A DNA stretch of 64,000 nucleotides from Bacteroidetes Order II. bacterium (GCA_016788705.1 JAEUSQ010000039.1:186001-250000), one strand, 5' to 3'. Numbered from the stretch's first letter, positions 1 to 8,687 are shown. Translations and numbers: made by a program. Notes: generated from the sequence alone by a model not told the origin.

Positions 1-575
1 CCAGAGCCAGAAGCACCTGTCATGGCCGTTATGTGGAAATGTGTCTCAGGCAAAGAACGAGACAAAGGATATAAAGCGAGGTTAAGCGCCGTAGCAAAAC
101 ACCCTGGATTGGCTACATAACGGCTTTCACGAATTTGCGCTTCATATATTTCCACCAATCCATACTGAAACAGCGGCAATACATCTGGTGCAGGGTGTTC
201 ATACCCAAACCAAGTGGAATAAAGAGACGCATTCTGAAATCTAAAATCTGCGGAAAGGTCAATAATTTTACCATTATACCCTTTTTCCAGTAGATTCATC
301 ACCACATACACCCCTTGTTTGTGTTCGGCTGTAATAAAGACCACATCCAACTCGTTGTAATCCACTGCTTCGGGTGCAGAAAAAAGAAGGTCCGTTTTCC
401 CAAATAATGTAGGATGCACCGAATGAATCGGACGCCCAGCCCCACTTCGACTGGTAACCCATTTTAACGATACCTCTGGATGACGCAAGAGCAGTTCAAT
501 CATCCACATCCCCACATATCCGCCCCCATGCAACACTGCTGCTTGAATAGATGGCTTCGGAGAATTAGTTTGCAT
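1..575 (-). CDS. argC: N-acetyl-gamma-glutamyl-phosphate reductase, 3' part outside window
   Basis: Reduces N-acyl-gamma-glutamyl phosphate to the semialdehyde in arginine biosynthesis, in the cytoplasm. The first 191 codons are visible. The NAD(P)-binding start reads VLHGGGYVGMWMIELL, and the catalytic cysteine lies in NPGCFAT (Cys159, codon at 99-101). TGASGSG follows at the window edge. The catalytic His and the C-terminus are outside. The ATG at 573-575 overlaps the end of the DUF1611 gene by 11 bases, so the two are probably translationally coupled. It is the third gene of a cluster with argG. Whether the acyl group is acetyl or succinyl (many Bacteroidota use succinyl) cannot be decided from this part. 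Confidence 0.9.
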   Translation of the reverse strand, partial: MQTNSPKPSIQAAVLHGGGYVGMWMIELLLRHPEVSLKWVTSRSGAGRPIHSVHPTLFGKTDLLFSAPEAVDYNELDVVFITAEHKQGVYVVMNLLEKGYNGKIIDLSADFRFQNASLYSTWFGYEHPAPDVLPLFQYGLVEIYEAQIRESRYVANPGCFATALNLALYPLSRSLPETHFHITAMTGASGS

Positions 576-1629
576 CGCCATTCCCGTTTTTCTGCATGAT
601 TTTCTTCAGCATCCCACCGATTGCGTCGCCGTCTTGTTTGGCGTTATACGCGGTAATTCCAAGGGTTTGTTGTATATACCGCTTTCCCACGGCATTGTCG
701 GTAACAGGCCCGGTTATCAAGGCAATGCTTTGGCCATAACGATTTTGGAAAATCTCGCGGGAAGCCCAAGCCCCCACCAAATCCACCGTAGCTACAATAT
801 GGGCCTTAACAAACTTTTGAATTTCTTTGTCTATTAGGATATCATCTACGCCATAATAACCGATAAAGCCATCGCCCAGTTCTGCGACAATTACATCGGG
901 TTGATAGGAATTCAGTTTCTGGATAATCCCTTTGGCGGCAGGAACAATATTATGACTAGTAGAGGTGACAATCCCTGCATCGGTAAAGGTATGTACTGCC
1001 ACCGCCCCAGCATCACGCATCGCACGGGTATCACGCATCAGCGAAGCACCCGTCAGTTTTGCCGCAGCCACCCGAAATCCCATTTGCGAAAGTTGGGCCA
1101 CAATCTGTGCACAGGCATAGGTTTTGCCTGTATTCATGCTGGTCCCACTGACCATAATAATAGGGGCAGAATGGTCTAAGGTTTCCTTAGGCTCAATGGC
1201 GTAATCTTGAATACAAACATGGCGGGCGGATTTTCCTTCCTCGTGTCGTACAACGGCCCCCAATACCCGTACCTTCAGTGGCGGCCCCAACTCCGGATGC
1301 TCCGACACACACATGCCGATAATGCCTCCCATATTCAGGACGTTGAGGGTATCCCCTACGGCAATTTGGCGCGGCAAACGACCACTGTACCCCTTTAATG
1401 CCTGTCGCTCTCCCAAAACCCCAACAAAAATATCCCCTTTATAAATTGTACGGAAAGTATGATCTGTACATTCTATCTGGTTGTAGGTTTCTTTGTCTTC
1501 CAGGGCTTCTACCACCACACAATAACCATCCTCGGCCAGAAGATAGTCCGTCATGTAGATATTGCGACCTAATCCGCAGGGAAAGGTGCTGGAACCGATA
1601 TAGGAAACAACCTGCTCTGAGTATTGCAT
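565..1629 (-). CDS. DUF1611 / DgcN-like P-loop protein in the arginine cluster
   Basis: 354 residues. An N-terminal domain of about 150 residues is followed by a P-loop NTPase-like domain with GTSMNTGKT at residues 162-170. This matches the DUF1611 family layout. From memory, one studied member, DgcN, is a D-glutamate N-acetyltransferase. The gene sits between argG and argC and overlaps the argC start by 11 bases, so it is almost certainly expressed with arginine biosynthesis. A role in N-acylating glutamate, the first arginine step, or another arginine-linked step is inference from context. No signal peptide or membrane segment is seen. The call of a DUF1611 P-loop protein is fairly secure; the function is not. 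Confidence 0.8.
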   Translation of the reverse strand: MQYSEQVVSYIGSSTFPCGLGRNIYMTDYLLAEDGYCVVVEALEDKETYNQIECTDHTFRTIYKGDIFVGVLGERQALKGYSGRLPRQIAVGDTLNVLNMGGIIGMCVSEHPELGPPLKVRVLGAVVRHEEGKSARHVCIQDYAIEPKETLDHSAPIIMVSGTSMNTGKTYACAQIVAQLSQMGFRVAAAKLTGASLMRDTRAMRDAGAVAVHTFTDAGIVTSTSHNIVPAAKGIIQKLNSYQPDVIVAELGDGFIGYYGVDDILIDKEIQKFVKAHIVATVDLVGAWASREIFQNRYGQSIALITGPVTDNAVGKRYIQQTLGITAYNAKQDGDAIGGMLKKIMQKNGNGDAN

Positions 1630-1665
1630 TTATTTCTGAGGAATAGAGATGATAGAAACTTTTAA

Positions 1666-2889
1666 TTACGAATCATGACGACTGGCTTGATCTCCAATGG
1701 CCTTTGACCGATGTGCCAGCATTGCAGGAACCGTGTAGATTTTGGTGAACCCCTCTGCATCCCTGGAATCCCATAAAGAATTAGATTCTCCATAGGTCGC
1801 TACATGGGTATTAAACATCGAGTAGTCACTTTCTGCCCCCAATACCGAGAAGTGACCTTTAAATAACCGTACCCGAACCATCCCATGTACCACCTCCTGA
1901 CTGGAGTCCATAAAGGCCTCTATGTCTCGCATAACGGGGTCATAATACTGCCCTTCATGAAGCAACATTCCATAAAAATCCGCCAAATGGTCTTTCTGGA
2001 ATCGTTGCCATTTCGTAAGCACCAATTTTTCTAATTCCTGATGGGACTTTATCAGCATCAGCGCGGCAGGCGCTTCAAAGCCAACCCGCCCTTTAATCCC
2101 CAGAATCGTGTCTCCAACGTGCATACCACGCCCTACCCCGTGTTTAGCCCCAATTTCATTTAGGCGACGTATGAGTGAGATGGGATCGAAAGACTGATTA
2201 TTCAACGCATAAGGTAAGCCATGCCTAAACAGGATAGACACGTCTTCGGGCTGCTCAGGTGCAACGGCTGGTGCAACCGTGTCAGGGTAGGCTTCGTCTG
2301 GAAGCGGTGAACGGCTATCGTGGGTTTCTCTTCCCCCAATGGTGGTTCCCCAAAGTCCTTGGTTGATTGAATAGTCTTTTCTGGCATCCGATACCGGAAA
2401 CCCTCGTTCACGCAAAAACATCGTGGAGGCTTCGCGGCTCAGTCCTAATTCCCGAATAGGGGTTAGTACCGTGATATTCTCGGCCAGAATCCGCATGGTC
2501 CCATCAAAACGTACCTGATCATTTCCAGCGCCGGTTGAGCCATGTGCAACAGCATCAGCCCCTATTTCACGCGCAAATTCCAGCACTTTCCGTGCCTGAA
2601 CCACCCGCTCCACCCCTACACACAGCGGATAGACACCGCCCCGTAACACATTGCCTTTAATGATGTAAGCAATATGCTGGTCATACATATCTTGTGTGGC
2701 ATTCATGGTTATATGGCTTGCAGCCCCCAACGCCAACGCCCGCTCCTCAATGGCCATGCGAGCGTTTTCATCCAAGCCAACGGTATCCACAAAGGCGGTA
2801 TAGACATCGGCGCCGTAGGTTTCTTTCAGATAAGGGACACAAAATGAGGTATCCAATCCGCCACTAAAGGCTAAGACTATTTTTTTCAT
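1666..2889 (-). CDS. argG: argininosuccinate synthase
   Basis: Joins citrulline and aspartate with ATP to form argininosuccinate. The N-terminal PP-loop AFSGGLDTS (residues 6-14) binds ATP, and YSINQGLWG further on is typical of the family. The length of 407 residues is normal. The reading frame is open for 36 more codons upstream to an ATG at 2997, but that stretch contains a strong terminator hairpin and the family begins at MKKIVLAFSGG, so the ATG at 2887-2889 is chosen. The start lies eight bases past a T-run, which suggests transcription attenuation. It is followed by the DUF1611 gene and argC. Confidence 0.95.
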   Translation of the reverse strand: MKKIVLAFSGGLDTSFCVPYLKETYGADVYTAFVDTVGLDENARMAIEERALALGAASHITMNATQDMYDQHIAYIIKGNVLRGGVYPLCVGVERVVQARKVLEFAREIGADAVAHGSTGAGNDQVRFDGTMRILAENITVLTPIRELGLSREASTMFLRERGFPVSDARKDYSINQGLWGTTIGGRETHDSRSPLPDEAYPDTVAPAVAPEQPEDVSILFRHGLPYALNNQSFDPISLIRRLNEIGAKHGVGRGMHVGDTILGIKGRVGFEAPAALMLIKSHQELEKLVLTKWQRFQKDHLADFYGMLLHEGQYYDPVMRDIEAFMDSSQEVVHGMVRVRLFKGHFSVLGAESDYSMFNTHVATYGESNSLWDSRDAEGFTKIYTVPAMLAHRSKAIGDQASRHDS

Positions 2890-2897
2890 AGACAGAT

Positions 2898-2935
2898 AAA
2901 AAAAGAGCACCAATCCGGTTTTTGGACTGGCGCTC
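2898..2935 (-). terminator. intrinsic terminator immediately before argG (probable attenuator)
   Basis: On the minus strand a 12-pair stem (arms 2924-2935 and 2905-2916, with G-U pairs) closes a 7-base loop (2917-2923) and is followed by seven U residues (2904-2898). It ends eight bases before the argG ATG. The nearest upstream full gene, rsmE, stops about 550 bases away, so this is unlikely to be its terminator. A terminator between promoter and first structural gene is the arrangement of a transcription attenuator. The signal that would control it is not identified. Confidence 0.7.
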
Positions 2936-3000
2936 GGTAAAATATTTATGCGCAAATCGGTAGTGCCATTACAGCATACACGACAGTCCGTCTCCATGTA

Positions 3001-3024
3001 CCACCCGTCGGATACGTCGGGTGG
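3001..3024 (-). promoter_or_regulatory. leader hairpin between small ORF and argG
   Basis: The arms CCACCCG (3001-3007) and CGGGTGG (3018-3024) are perfectly complementary, with two further G-C pairs inside after a T-T mismatch. No U-run follows on the minus strand, so it is not an obvious terminator. It lies about 65 bases before the argG terminator hairpin and about 30 bases after the stop of the small ORF at 3054-3215. It could be a leader or competitor helix in an attenuation system. Confidence 0.45.
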
Positions 3025-3053
3025 GTAAACGTCGAAATTGGACTTCGAGGGTG

Positions 3054-3215
3054 TTATGACAATAGCTGGTATTCATGGAGTGCATTATAAGGGGTTTTGG
3101 CATTCGGATTCAAGCCTAAATTATTAAGATCGTCCCCATGAATGTTTAAGATTTGATAAAGGAAACCAATAACATCACCAACGCTCATTGGACGTAGCCA
3201 CCATCTTCTTGGCAT
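3054..3215 (-). CDS. small ORF (53 aa) upstream of argG with a strong Shine-Dalgarno
   Basis: Unrecognised. It starts MPRRWWLRPMSVG and ends ALHEYQLLS, with mixed hydrophobic and polar composition, no cysteine and no clear membrane segment. An AGGGAGG sequence lies seven bases before the ATG (3213-3215), which is notable because most genes here lack such sites. A second ATG (codon 10) could also be used. The gene runs in the argG direction, with the leader hairpin and terminator between its stop and argG. It could be a leader peptide, a small regulator, or the conserved tail of a lost gene. The open frame, the ribosome site and the position are the only evidence. Confidence 0.4.
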   Translation of the reverse strand: MPRRWWLRPMSVGDVIGFLYQILNIHGDDLNNLGLNPNAKTPYNALHEYQLLS

Positions 3216-3487
3216 CCTCTATCCTCCCTAAATTTACAGTTTTGCCCACTCCCTTATTATCACCCCCCAGTTCTTCATTCCCAGCATGGAACGATTCAGG
3301 TATTCATTTTTTAGAACTAAGTAACAAAATTTAATTTTTATTTTCTGAATTTATAATTTAATTTATCAAATAAATAACAATTGAACTATTATATATTTTA
3401 ATTTTCCATATATATTAATATGTTTTTATTAAATTTAATAATGCTTTACACCCAATATTTCATTCTACGGCGACCAATAAAGAATAT
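3216..3487. other. AT-rich gap between rsmE and the arginine leader
   Basis: Very AT-rich from about 3300 to 3470. It should hold the arginine promoter and the rsmE 3' end. No convincing promoter, terminator or ORF could be picked by eye. Confidence 0.5.
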
Positions 3488-4192
3488 TTAATCCCAAATA
3501 CCAAGTCCTGCTGCCATTACGGCTGCTGTTTCGGCACGCAACCGCCTGCGTCCCAATGAGGCCATGTGCCAACCCGCTTCTAAGGCAGCCCGCACTTCCA
3601 CTTCCGAGAACCCCCCTTCTGGTCCCACCACAATCAGCGTATGATGCGGTTTAAGGACTTGCCACCGCTCGAACAAATTAGGTTCGGTTGTTTTTTCATG
3701 AAGTAGGAATCGGGCATCCACTTCCGTCGAGAGACATTTTTGGAGTTCGGTTGTAGGATGTAAAAGGGGTAAACGGGTTCTGCCACATTGTTTTAGGGCC
3801 GCAATCATCACCTTTTGGGCCCGCTCCGGTTTAAAGCGACGCATTTCCGTATGATGTGTCAACAATGGGTACACAGCCGTTACCCCCAGTTCTACCGCCT
3901 TTTCAAGGAACCACTCATACCGATCGGTACTTTTCAAGAGCGCGAGACCAATGGATAATTGGCGGGATGGTTCTCCTTTACCTATTTGTTTTTCAATGAC
4001 TTCTGCAATAATTTTATCCTTCTTTGCAAAGCGGATCACAACCCGGAACCACCCTCCAACACCATCCGTTACCACCAACTCATCCCCCACTCCATGCCGT
4101 AGGACTTGTACCACATGTCGTGCTTCTTCAGGTGGCAGGGTCACATGATTGCCTTCAAAACATGCTGGCGGGGCAAAATATTGCGTGGTCAT
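3488..4192 (-). CDS. rsmE: 16S rRNA (uracil1498-N3)-methyltransferase
   Basis: Methylates U1498 of 16S rRNA in the 30S subunit using S-adenosylmethionine. The 234-residue product has the N-terminal PUA-like part (HVTLPPEEARHVVQVLR) and the C-terminal SPOUT knot with VGPEGGFS and SLGRRRLRAETA, which are the family signatures. The frame is open upstream to 4303, but that extension is basic and unlike the family, so MTTQYF at 4192 is chosen. Its ATG overlaps, base for base, an ATG on the opposite strand for the next gene. Confidence 0.92.
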   Translation of the reverse strand: MTTQYFAPPACFEGNHVTLPPEEARHVVQVLRHGVGDELVVTDGVGGWFRVVIRFAKKDKIIAEVIEKQIGKGEPSRQLSIGLALLKSTDRYEWFLEKAVELGVTAVYPLLTHHTEMRRFKPERAQKVMIAALKQCGRTRLPLLHPTTELQKCLSTEVDARFLLHEKTTEPNLFERWQVLKPHHTLIVVGPEGGFSEVEVRAALEAGWHMASLGRRRLRAETAAVMAAGLGIWD

Positions 4193-5228
4193 GGGATTTG
4201 GGTTAAAACGTCTTACATTTAGAAAAAGAAAACCAAATAAGTTACACAAACTTTTGAGTGTCACAAAACACATCCGCCTCCTGCTTCCAGAGGAAAACCA
4301 CAAATGGATCCATGTTTTCCAAAAGGCAGCAGGGGCGCACCCCTTTACCTCCTTGCCCTTTCTGCGAGCCTACCAAGAGGCCCTTCCCCAACTTCAAGTC
4401 AAGGCCATGGGCCTTTTTGAAGACAACCAATTGGTGGGAGGGTTCCCCATTTTCGAGCGTCGCTGGGGGCCTTTTCGCCGGGCGGTAAATCCTCCATTGG
4501 TTCCTTATGGCTCGCCCTTTTGGCTACCCAACCAACACCCAAACGAGGTTTTTTATGCTACCCTGCAATACCTGCATAACACGTATCACAGTGCGGTTTT
4601 GGAGTGTACACCAGAAAGCGTAAACCACCTCCATCTTGCCCCCCAACATTGGCAACAGCATCCCCGCAAGACATTGTACCGCACCCTTGCCAACCCAGCC
4701 GAAACCCTAAAATCGGTCTCTGGCAAACGAAGGAATGCTTTTCGTCGTGCCTCAGAATCATTGGTTTTCCGGTCTATGGCCCCTATTTCAGAAAAGTTGG
4801 TTCAACTTATTGCCACCTCGTATGCCCGCCATGAACGGTCTTTACCGCTTCTCCCCACCGCGCTAACCACGTTAATCCAGCACCTACAAGCACATCAAAT
4901 GGCAACCGTATGTACAGCAGCCTTCCAATCGGAGCCTCATGAACCCGTTGCCATGGCCGTTTTTTTAACCCTCCATGAATGTTGTTACTACTGGCTTGCG
5001 GGTACAAAATCTTGCCAACCCTTAGAACCAATGACCTATTTATTACTTTCGGCATTTTCCTACTTTTATGAACAAGGCATAAAAACCATAGACTTTATCG
5101 GGGCAAATCACCCCTCCATTGCAGCCTTTAAACGCAAATTTGCAGACCGAGAGGTCCCGTATGCCTATGTTCAGTCCACCTCAAACCATGTCCTTTACGT
5201 ATTAGAATGGATGCGCAACCTACGATAA
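4191..5228 (+). CDS. FemAB/BioF2-like GNAT-family acyltransferase
   Basis: About 345 residues, cytoplasmic, no signal peptide. It resembles the peptidoglycan-bridge/CelD-like GNAT proteins: an N-terminal HPFTSLPFLRAYQEALP block, a middle segment with KRRNAFRRA, and a C-terminal YYWLAGT, IDFIGANHPSIAAFKRKF and YAYV run as in FemAB-fold enzymes. The substrate is unknown. The next two membrane genes overlap or abut it, so a role in surface-glycan or lipid modification is inferred. The start is uncertain: the ATG at 4191 shares its bases with the rsmE start on the other strand, while a TTG at 4254 would leave a normal divergent promoter gap and begins where family similarity starts. Confidence 0.72.
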   Translation: MGFGLKRLTFRKRKPNKLHKLLSVTKHIRLLLPEENHKWIHVFQKAAGAHPFTSLPFLRAYQEALPQLQVKAMGLFEDNQLVGGFPIFERRWGPFRRAVNPPLVPYGSPFWLPNQHPNEVFYATLQYLHNTYHSAVLECTPESVNHLHLAPQHWQQHPRKTLYRTLANPAETLKSVSGKRRNAFRRASESLVFRSMAPISEKLVQLIATSYARHERSLPLLPTALTTLIQHLQAHQMATVCTAAFQSEPHEPVAMAVFLTLHECCYYWLAGTKSCQPLEPMTYLLLSAFSYFYEQGIKTIDFIGANHPSIAAFKRKFADREVPYAYVQSTSNHVLYVLEWMRNLR

Positions 5229-6853
5229 AACCCTTGCCCAAATACCTACCCATTGGCATCATTGGGCTATTTTGGATCATCTACTTTATTCGTTTTGGAT
5301 ATGATTTTGGCGCATCAGACCAAGACGAGATGTTGCCTTATTTATACCGCCTGCTGGATCCAACGTTGTACTCCACCGATTGGTTTGTCCGAAACATGAC
5401 CGATCACCTGAATGTTCGAACGTATTTTATCTATGCCTTATATTTGCCTGCCCTTGTATTACCCGTCTGGTTGGTAGCAGCACTGGGCTATGCTGCTTGT
5501 TGGATCGTCATTGTGCAGTCGGTTTACCAAATCAGTTTGCGGATTCTCCGTGACGCATTCGGGGCCGTGCTGGCAACTCTGCTTGTAATCGTTTTCTTTC
5601 ATAAAGTAACACTGGGCGCAAACGACCTGGTTTATCATTTGCTGGTGCCAGAATTGGTGGCGTGGGCCTTTGTTTTGCCTGCCTTACTGATGTACTGGAA
5701 CAGAAAAATGCAGACGACGGCGCTATTATTGGGCATCGGCACTTGTTTTCACCTCATCACGGGCCTCACCACCGGATTGGTTTTGGTGCTACTTGTCCTC
5801 TGGCAAATACGGGAAAACGCATTTTCGCGGCGGTCCGGCTTGCAATTTATTGGGATTTATGGCCTTGCGGCACTCCCTATCGTAGGACCTATCGCTTTTC
5901 AACAATTAACAACCCTGCCCACTACAACCCTTACGGCTTTATTAGAAACCGGAACGCCTTATGAAATATTGGTCTATTTCAGGCTTCCTCTTCACCATTT
6001 ATCCGGCTATGCCCCAAGTCGCACCTTCGGATGGCTTTTTTTGATAATCCTTGGCATTGGAGCCTTTTACAGCCTACGGAAAAGTGGTGTTTTACGACAT
6101 CAGACCTTCTTGATCCGATTTGCACTCATCTCTTCGATTCTAATGGGCCTTTCATTTTTAGGTGTAGAAGTGTTGCACGACCTGACGTTGGCAAAGTTTC
6201 AATTCTATAAACTCGCGGTTTGGCTTAAGCTGTTTGCACTTGCATTGGTAGCTGGTACGATAAGCAACCTCCTAAAGAACCACCTTCCGAAGATTCATGA
6301 AGCAGTTGCCCACGTTATATTTCAATTACCACGGATCACGATGGCGCTATTTTTTGCGGCAATTTTTCTGCTGGCTATAGGCATATGGTCAAAAAACGAA
6401 CGCCTTTGGGAGAAGGCCGGACCTTTATCCTACGAAACCTCAGAACTGGCCAAGATGGAAAAATGGATTACCCAAAACACCCCAAAAAATGCCCTTTTTG
6501 CCATCCCACCATCCAATACCACGTTTCGGAGTCATGCCCAACGCAGTATAGTGGTTAATTGGTTATCCTTTCCGTTTAAAGAGGCAGAAATGGTTTTTTG
6601 GCGACATCAGTTACAACAAGTGGCCCCTCTGACCGATACCCCAATTCCTTTCCGCAACGCCCCAGCCACTTTAGATATTGCCTATCACGACCATCACACG
6701 GTCGCCCACCCCCCCGAATGGAGATGGGCAAACCTGCTGCCAAGCAAGCCCGATTTCATCTTGCGGCATCTTAAAAGTGAAAAAAAACCTTATACCCTAC
6801 CAGTTGCCCATCAAAACCGCGAATGGGTGTTGTATAAATGGCCAAAATGGTGA
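5207..6853 (+). CDS. polytopic membrane protein, possible GT-C-type glycosyltransferase
   Basis: 548 residues with about ten hydrophobic segments from residue 15 to about 390, then a soluble C-terminal domain of about 150 residues with little hydrophobicity. An acidic loop after the first membrane segment (GASDQDEMLPYL) recalls the first-loop acidic motif of GT-C enzymes, but I cannot assign a family. It overlaps the upstream acyltransferase by 22 bases and the downstream flippase by 16 bases, so the three are a tight translational unit. The neighbours suggest glycan assembly at the inner membrane. The function is inference only. Confidence 0.6.
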   Translation: MDAQPTIKPLPKYLPIGIIGLFWIIYFIRFGYDFGASDQDEMLPYLYRLLDPTLYSTDWFVRNMTDHLNVRTYFIYALYLPALVLPVWLVAALGYAACWIVIVQSVYQISLRILRDAFGAVLATLLVIVFFHKVTLGANDLVYHLLVPELVAWAFVLPALLMYWNRKMQTTALLLGIGTCFHLITGLTTGLVLVLLVLWQIRENAFSRRSGLQFIGIYGLAALPIVGPIAFQQLTTLPTTTLTALLETGTPYEILVYFRLPLHHLSGYAPSRTFGWLFLIILGIGAFYSLRKSGVLRHQTFLIRFALISSILMGLSFLGVEVLHDLTLAKFQFYKLAVWLKLFALALVAGTISNLLKNHLPKIHEAVAHVIFQLPRITMALFFAAIFLLAIGIWSKNERLWEKAGPLSYETSELAKMEKWITQNTPKNALFAIPPSNTTFRSHAQRSIVVNWLSFPFKEAEMVFWRHQLQQVAPLTDTPIPFRNAPATLDIAYHDHHTVAHPPEWRWANLLPSKPDFILRHLKSEKKPYTLPVAHQNREWVLYKWPKW

Positions 6854-8304
6854 ACAAAAAAGCGGAACATCCAGAAAACTTGTCTTTTGGCAGGTCGGTT
6901 ACCACCCTGTTATCCGGCTCAACCTTTGGAATGGCCATTGGTTTTTTTGCCCAACTCTTGCTCATCCACTTCTACCAGGATGCCGATTTTGGTATTTTTG
7001 CCACCTTTCAGGCACTCGCGATGTTGTTCTCCGTTATCGTAAGTTTACGGTTTGAAGATGCCATTGCCCTCCCCAAAAATATACAGGGAGCAACCAATGT
7101 CATGATTTTATCCATTCTCACCAGCCTCGCTTTTTGCACCATCTTACAAATTATTTTTTATTTTTTTTCAGCGCTTATTTCATTTTATTTCAGAACACCT
7201 CCCCTACAAGAATGGCTTTGGCTGGTTCCTTTAACTACTTTTTTATCCAATACGGTTCGTGTTTTAGAGCTATACCTGACACGCATACGGTCTTTTAGGC
7301 AGATTTCTTTATCCCGCATTATTTGGAATCTTGGCACTTCTTCTGGCCAATTAATAGGGGGTATTCTGCGGATGGGCACTCCGGGTCTCATTGGTGGCGC
7401 CTTAGCAGGACGGGCTTTTTCCTTAATTAATCTATCACTAAATGCTTTTTTTCTAAATCGTTCTTTAATTTCGAGGGCCTTTCAACCTAAGTACCTGGTA
7501 CATGCCCTCCGGCGATACCAACGTTTTGCTTTTTTTGCCATGCCTGCGGCGTTGCTTAATGCTTTACCTACTCAATTAATTATTTTGGGCCTAGCCTACT
7601 TTTTTGACGAAGCAATTGTAGGCGTTTATGACCGTGGATACCGATATCTTGTCATTCCCGCCGGACTCATCGGGAATGCCATCAGCAGCGTGTATTTGGC
7701 GAAAGCTTCTGAAGCCCTCCACCGCAACGGATTAAACGCAGTCACCGAGTTTACTTATCGCCGCATGTTATGGATAATGGCTTTTCCAACTTTGGCCGTC
7801 ATGCTTGCTGGCCCGCAACTGTATGCGTTTGTTCTACAAAATCCACACTGGGCCATATCCGGTCAATATGCCCAATGGATCGCCCCTTGGTTGCTTTTTA
7901 TTACGATTTCCTCTTCCCTAACCCCCATTTTTGACTTGCTCCAACGGCAACGCTTAGACCTTTTCTTTAGTTTAAGTGCCTTTGTCTTCCAGGTGCTGGT
8001 CCTTTGGTTTTTTGGCACACTTGGCAACCCTTTATGGGCGGTCGCAGCAATCAGTATATCGGGTATTTTCCTTCGGCTGATCCAATTAATCATTCTTTTT
8101 CGTCTTGCCGAAACATCATTACAATGTTTATTTGCTGATTGGATTCCCATCCTGCTTTCAGCAATTCCAGGGCTTGTCGTCATTCACTTGAGTTTATATC
8201 TGCCACTTTGGGGAAATGTCTTTTGGGGGTTTATTATGGGGTTCTTATTTTTTGGAATAGGATTTTATCTATATCATAAAAAATATACATCAACCATTTT
8301 GTAA
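6838..8304 (+). CDS. Wzx-like oligosaccharide flippase (MVF/MATE superfamily)
   Basis: 488 residues, with about 12-14 hydrophobic segments spread over the whole length and no signal peptide. The start (SFGRSVTTLLSGSTFGMAIGFFAQLLLIHFY) and the DADFGIFATFQALAMLFSVIVSLRFEDAIALP segment are typical of polysaccharide-biosynthesis flippases, which move undecaprenyl-linked oligosaccharides across the inner membrane. It is last in the overlapping three-gene unit that begins at 4191. No transferase cluster or polymerase is seen beside it. No terminator is evident after it. Confidence 0.82.
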   Translation: MAKMVNKKAEHPENLSFGRSVTTLLSGSTFGMAIGFFAQLLLIHFYQDADFGIFATFQALAMLFSVIVSLRFEDAIALPKNIQGATNVMILSILTSLAFCTILQIIFYFFSALISFYFRTPPLQEWLWLVPLTTFLSNTVRVLELYLTRIRSFRQISLSRIIWNLGTSSGQLIGGILRMGTPGLIGGALAGRAFSLINLSLNAFFLNRSLISRAFQPKYLVHALRRYQRFAFFAMPAALLNALPTQLIILGLAYFFDEAIVGVYDRGYRYLVIPAGLIGNAISSVYLAKASEALHRNGLNAVTEFTYRRMLWIMAFPTLAVMLAGPQLYAFVLQNPHWAISGQYAQWIAPWLLFITISSSLTPIFDLLQRQRLDLFFSLSAFVFQVLVLWFFGTLGNPLWAVAAISISGIFLRLIQLIILFRLAETSLQCLFADWIPILLSAIPGLVVIHLSLYLPLWGNVFWGFIMGFLFFGIGFYLYHKKYTSTIL

Positions 8305-8550
8305 TTAATGTTTTTTATAATTATTCATCAATCTGCAACCCTTATTCATCTTATCAAAAATATGATCTAATACCTTTATTAGGTACCCCTCCTTTAATCA
8401 AGTTAATTCTGGATTTAATGGAATAATTAAGTTCCCTTAACCATCAGACCTTGCGACTTAAATCATGTTTTCATCTTCTTTCCAATTTTCCATGAAACCC
8501 TCATTATGAGGAAACACCAACGATGCTTAATCGTTATCAAGCCCACACCA

Positions 8551-8628
8551 ACGATTAGGGGTGCCCGTTTGGGGCTGAGATCATACCCTTTGCACCTGAA
8601 CCAGATCATGCTGGCGTAGGAAAATCGT
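8551..8628 (+). promoter_or_regulatory. TPP riboswitch (THI element)
   Basis: P1 pairs ACGATT (8551-8556) with AATCGT (8623-8628). Inside are GGGGTGCCC, the CTGAGA box (8574-8579), ATACCC, CACCTGAACCAG and CTGGCGTAGGAAAA. Their order and sequence fit the thiamine-pyrophosphate aptamer. The expression platform is the terminator just downstream at 8654-8687. Binding of TPP should cut expression of the TonB receptor that follows. Confidence 0.93.
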
Positions 8629-8653
8629 GCGAACATGGCTTCGTTTCGAGCAG

Positions 8654-8687
8654 GGCATTCCAAGTGGTTGGTTGCCTTTTTTCTTTT
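8654..8687 (+). terminator. riboswitch expression-platform terminator
   Basis: GGCA-TT-CCAA pairs with TTGG-T-TGCC around the loop GTGG (8664-8667) and is followed by a U-rich run (8677-8687). It sits between the TPP aptamer and the receptor ATG, so it is the likely OFF structure formed when TPP is bound. A GTG start for the receptor at 8664 would lie inside this hairpin, which argues for the ATG at 8706. Confidence 0.8.

Noticed and set aside
2890-2997. Longer argG start at 2997
   Set aside because: The extra 36 residues pass through the terminator hairpin and do not belong to the family. The canonical start is MKKIVLAFSGG at 2889.
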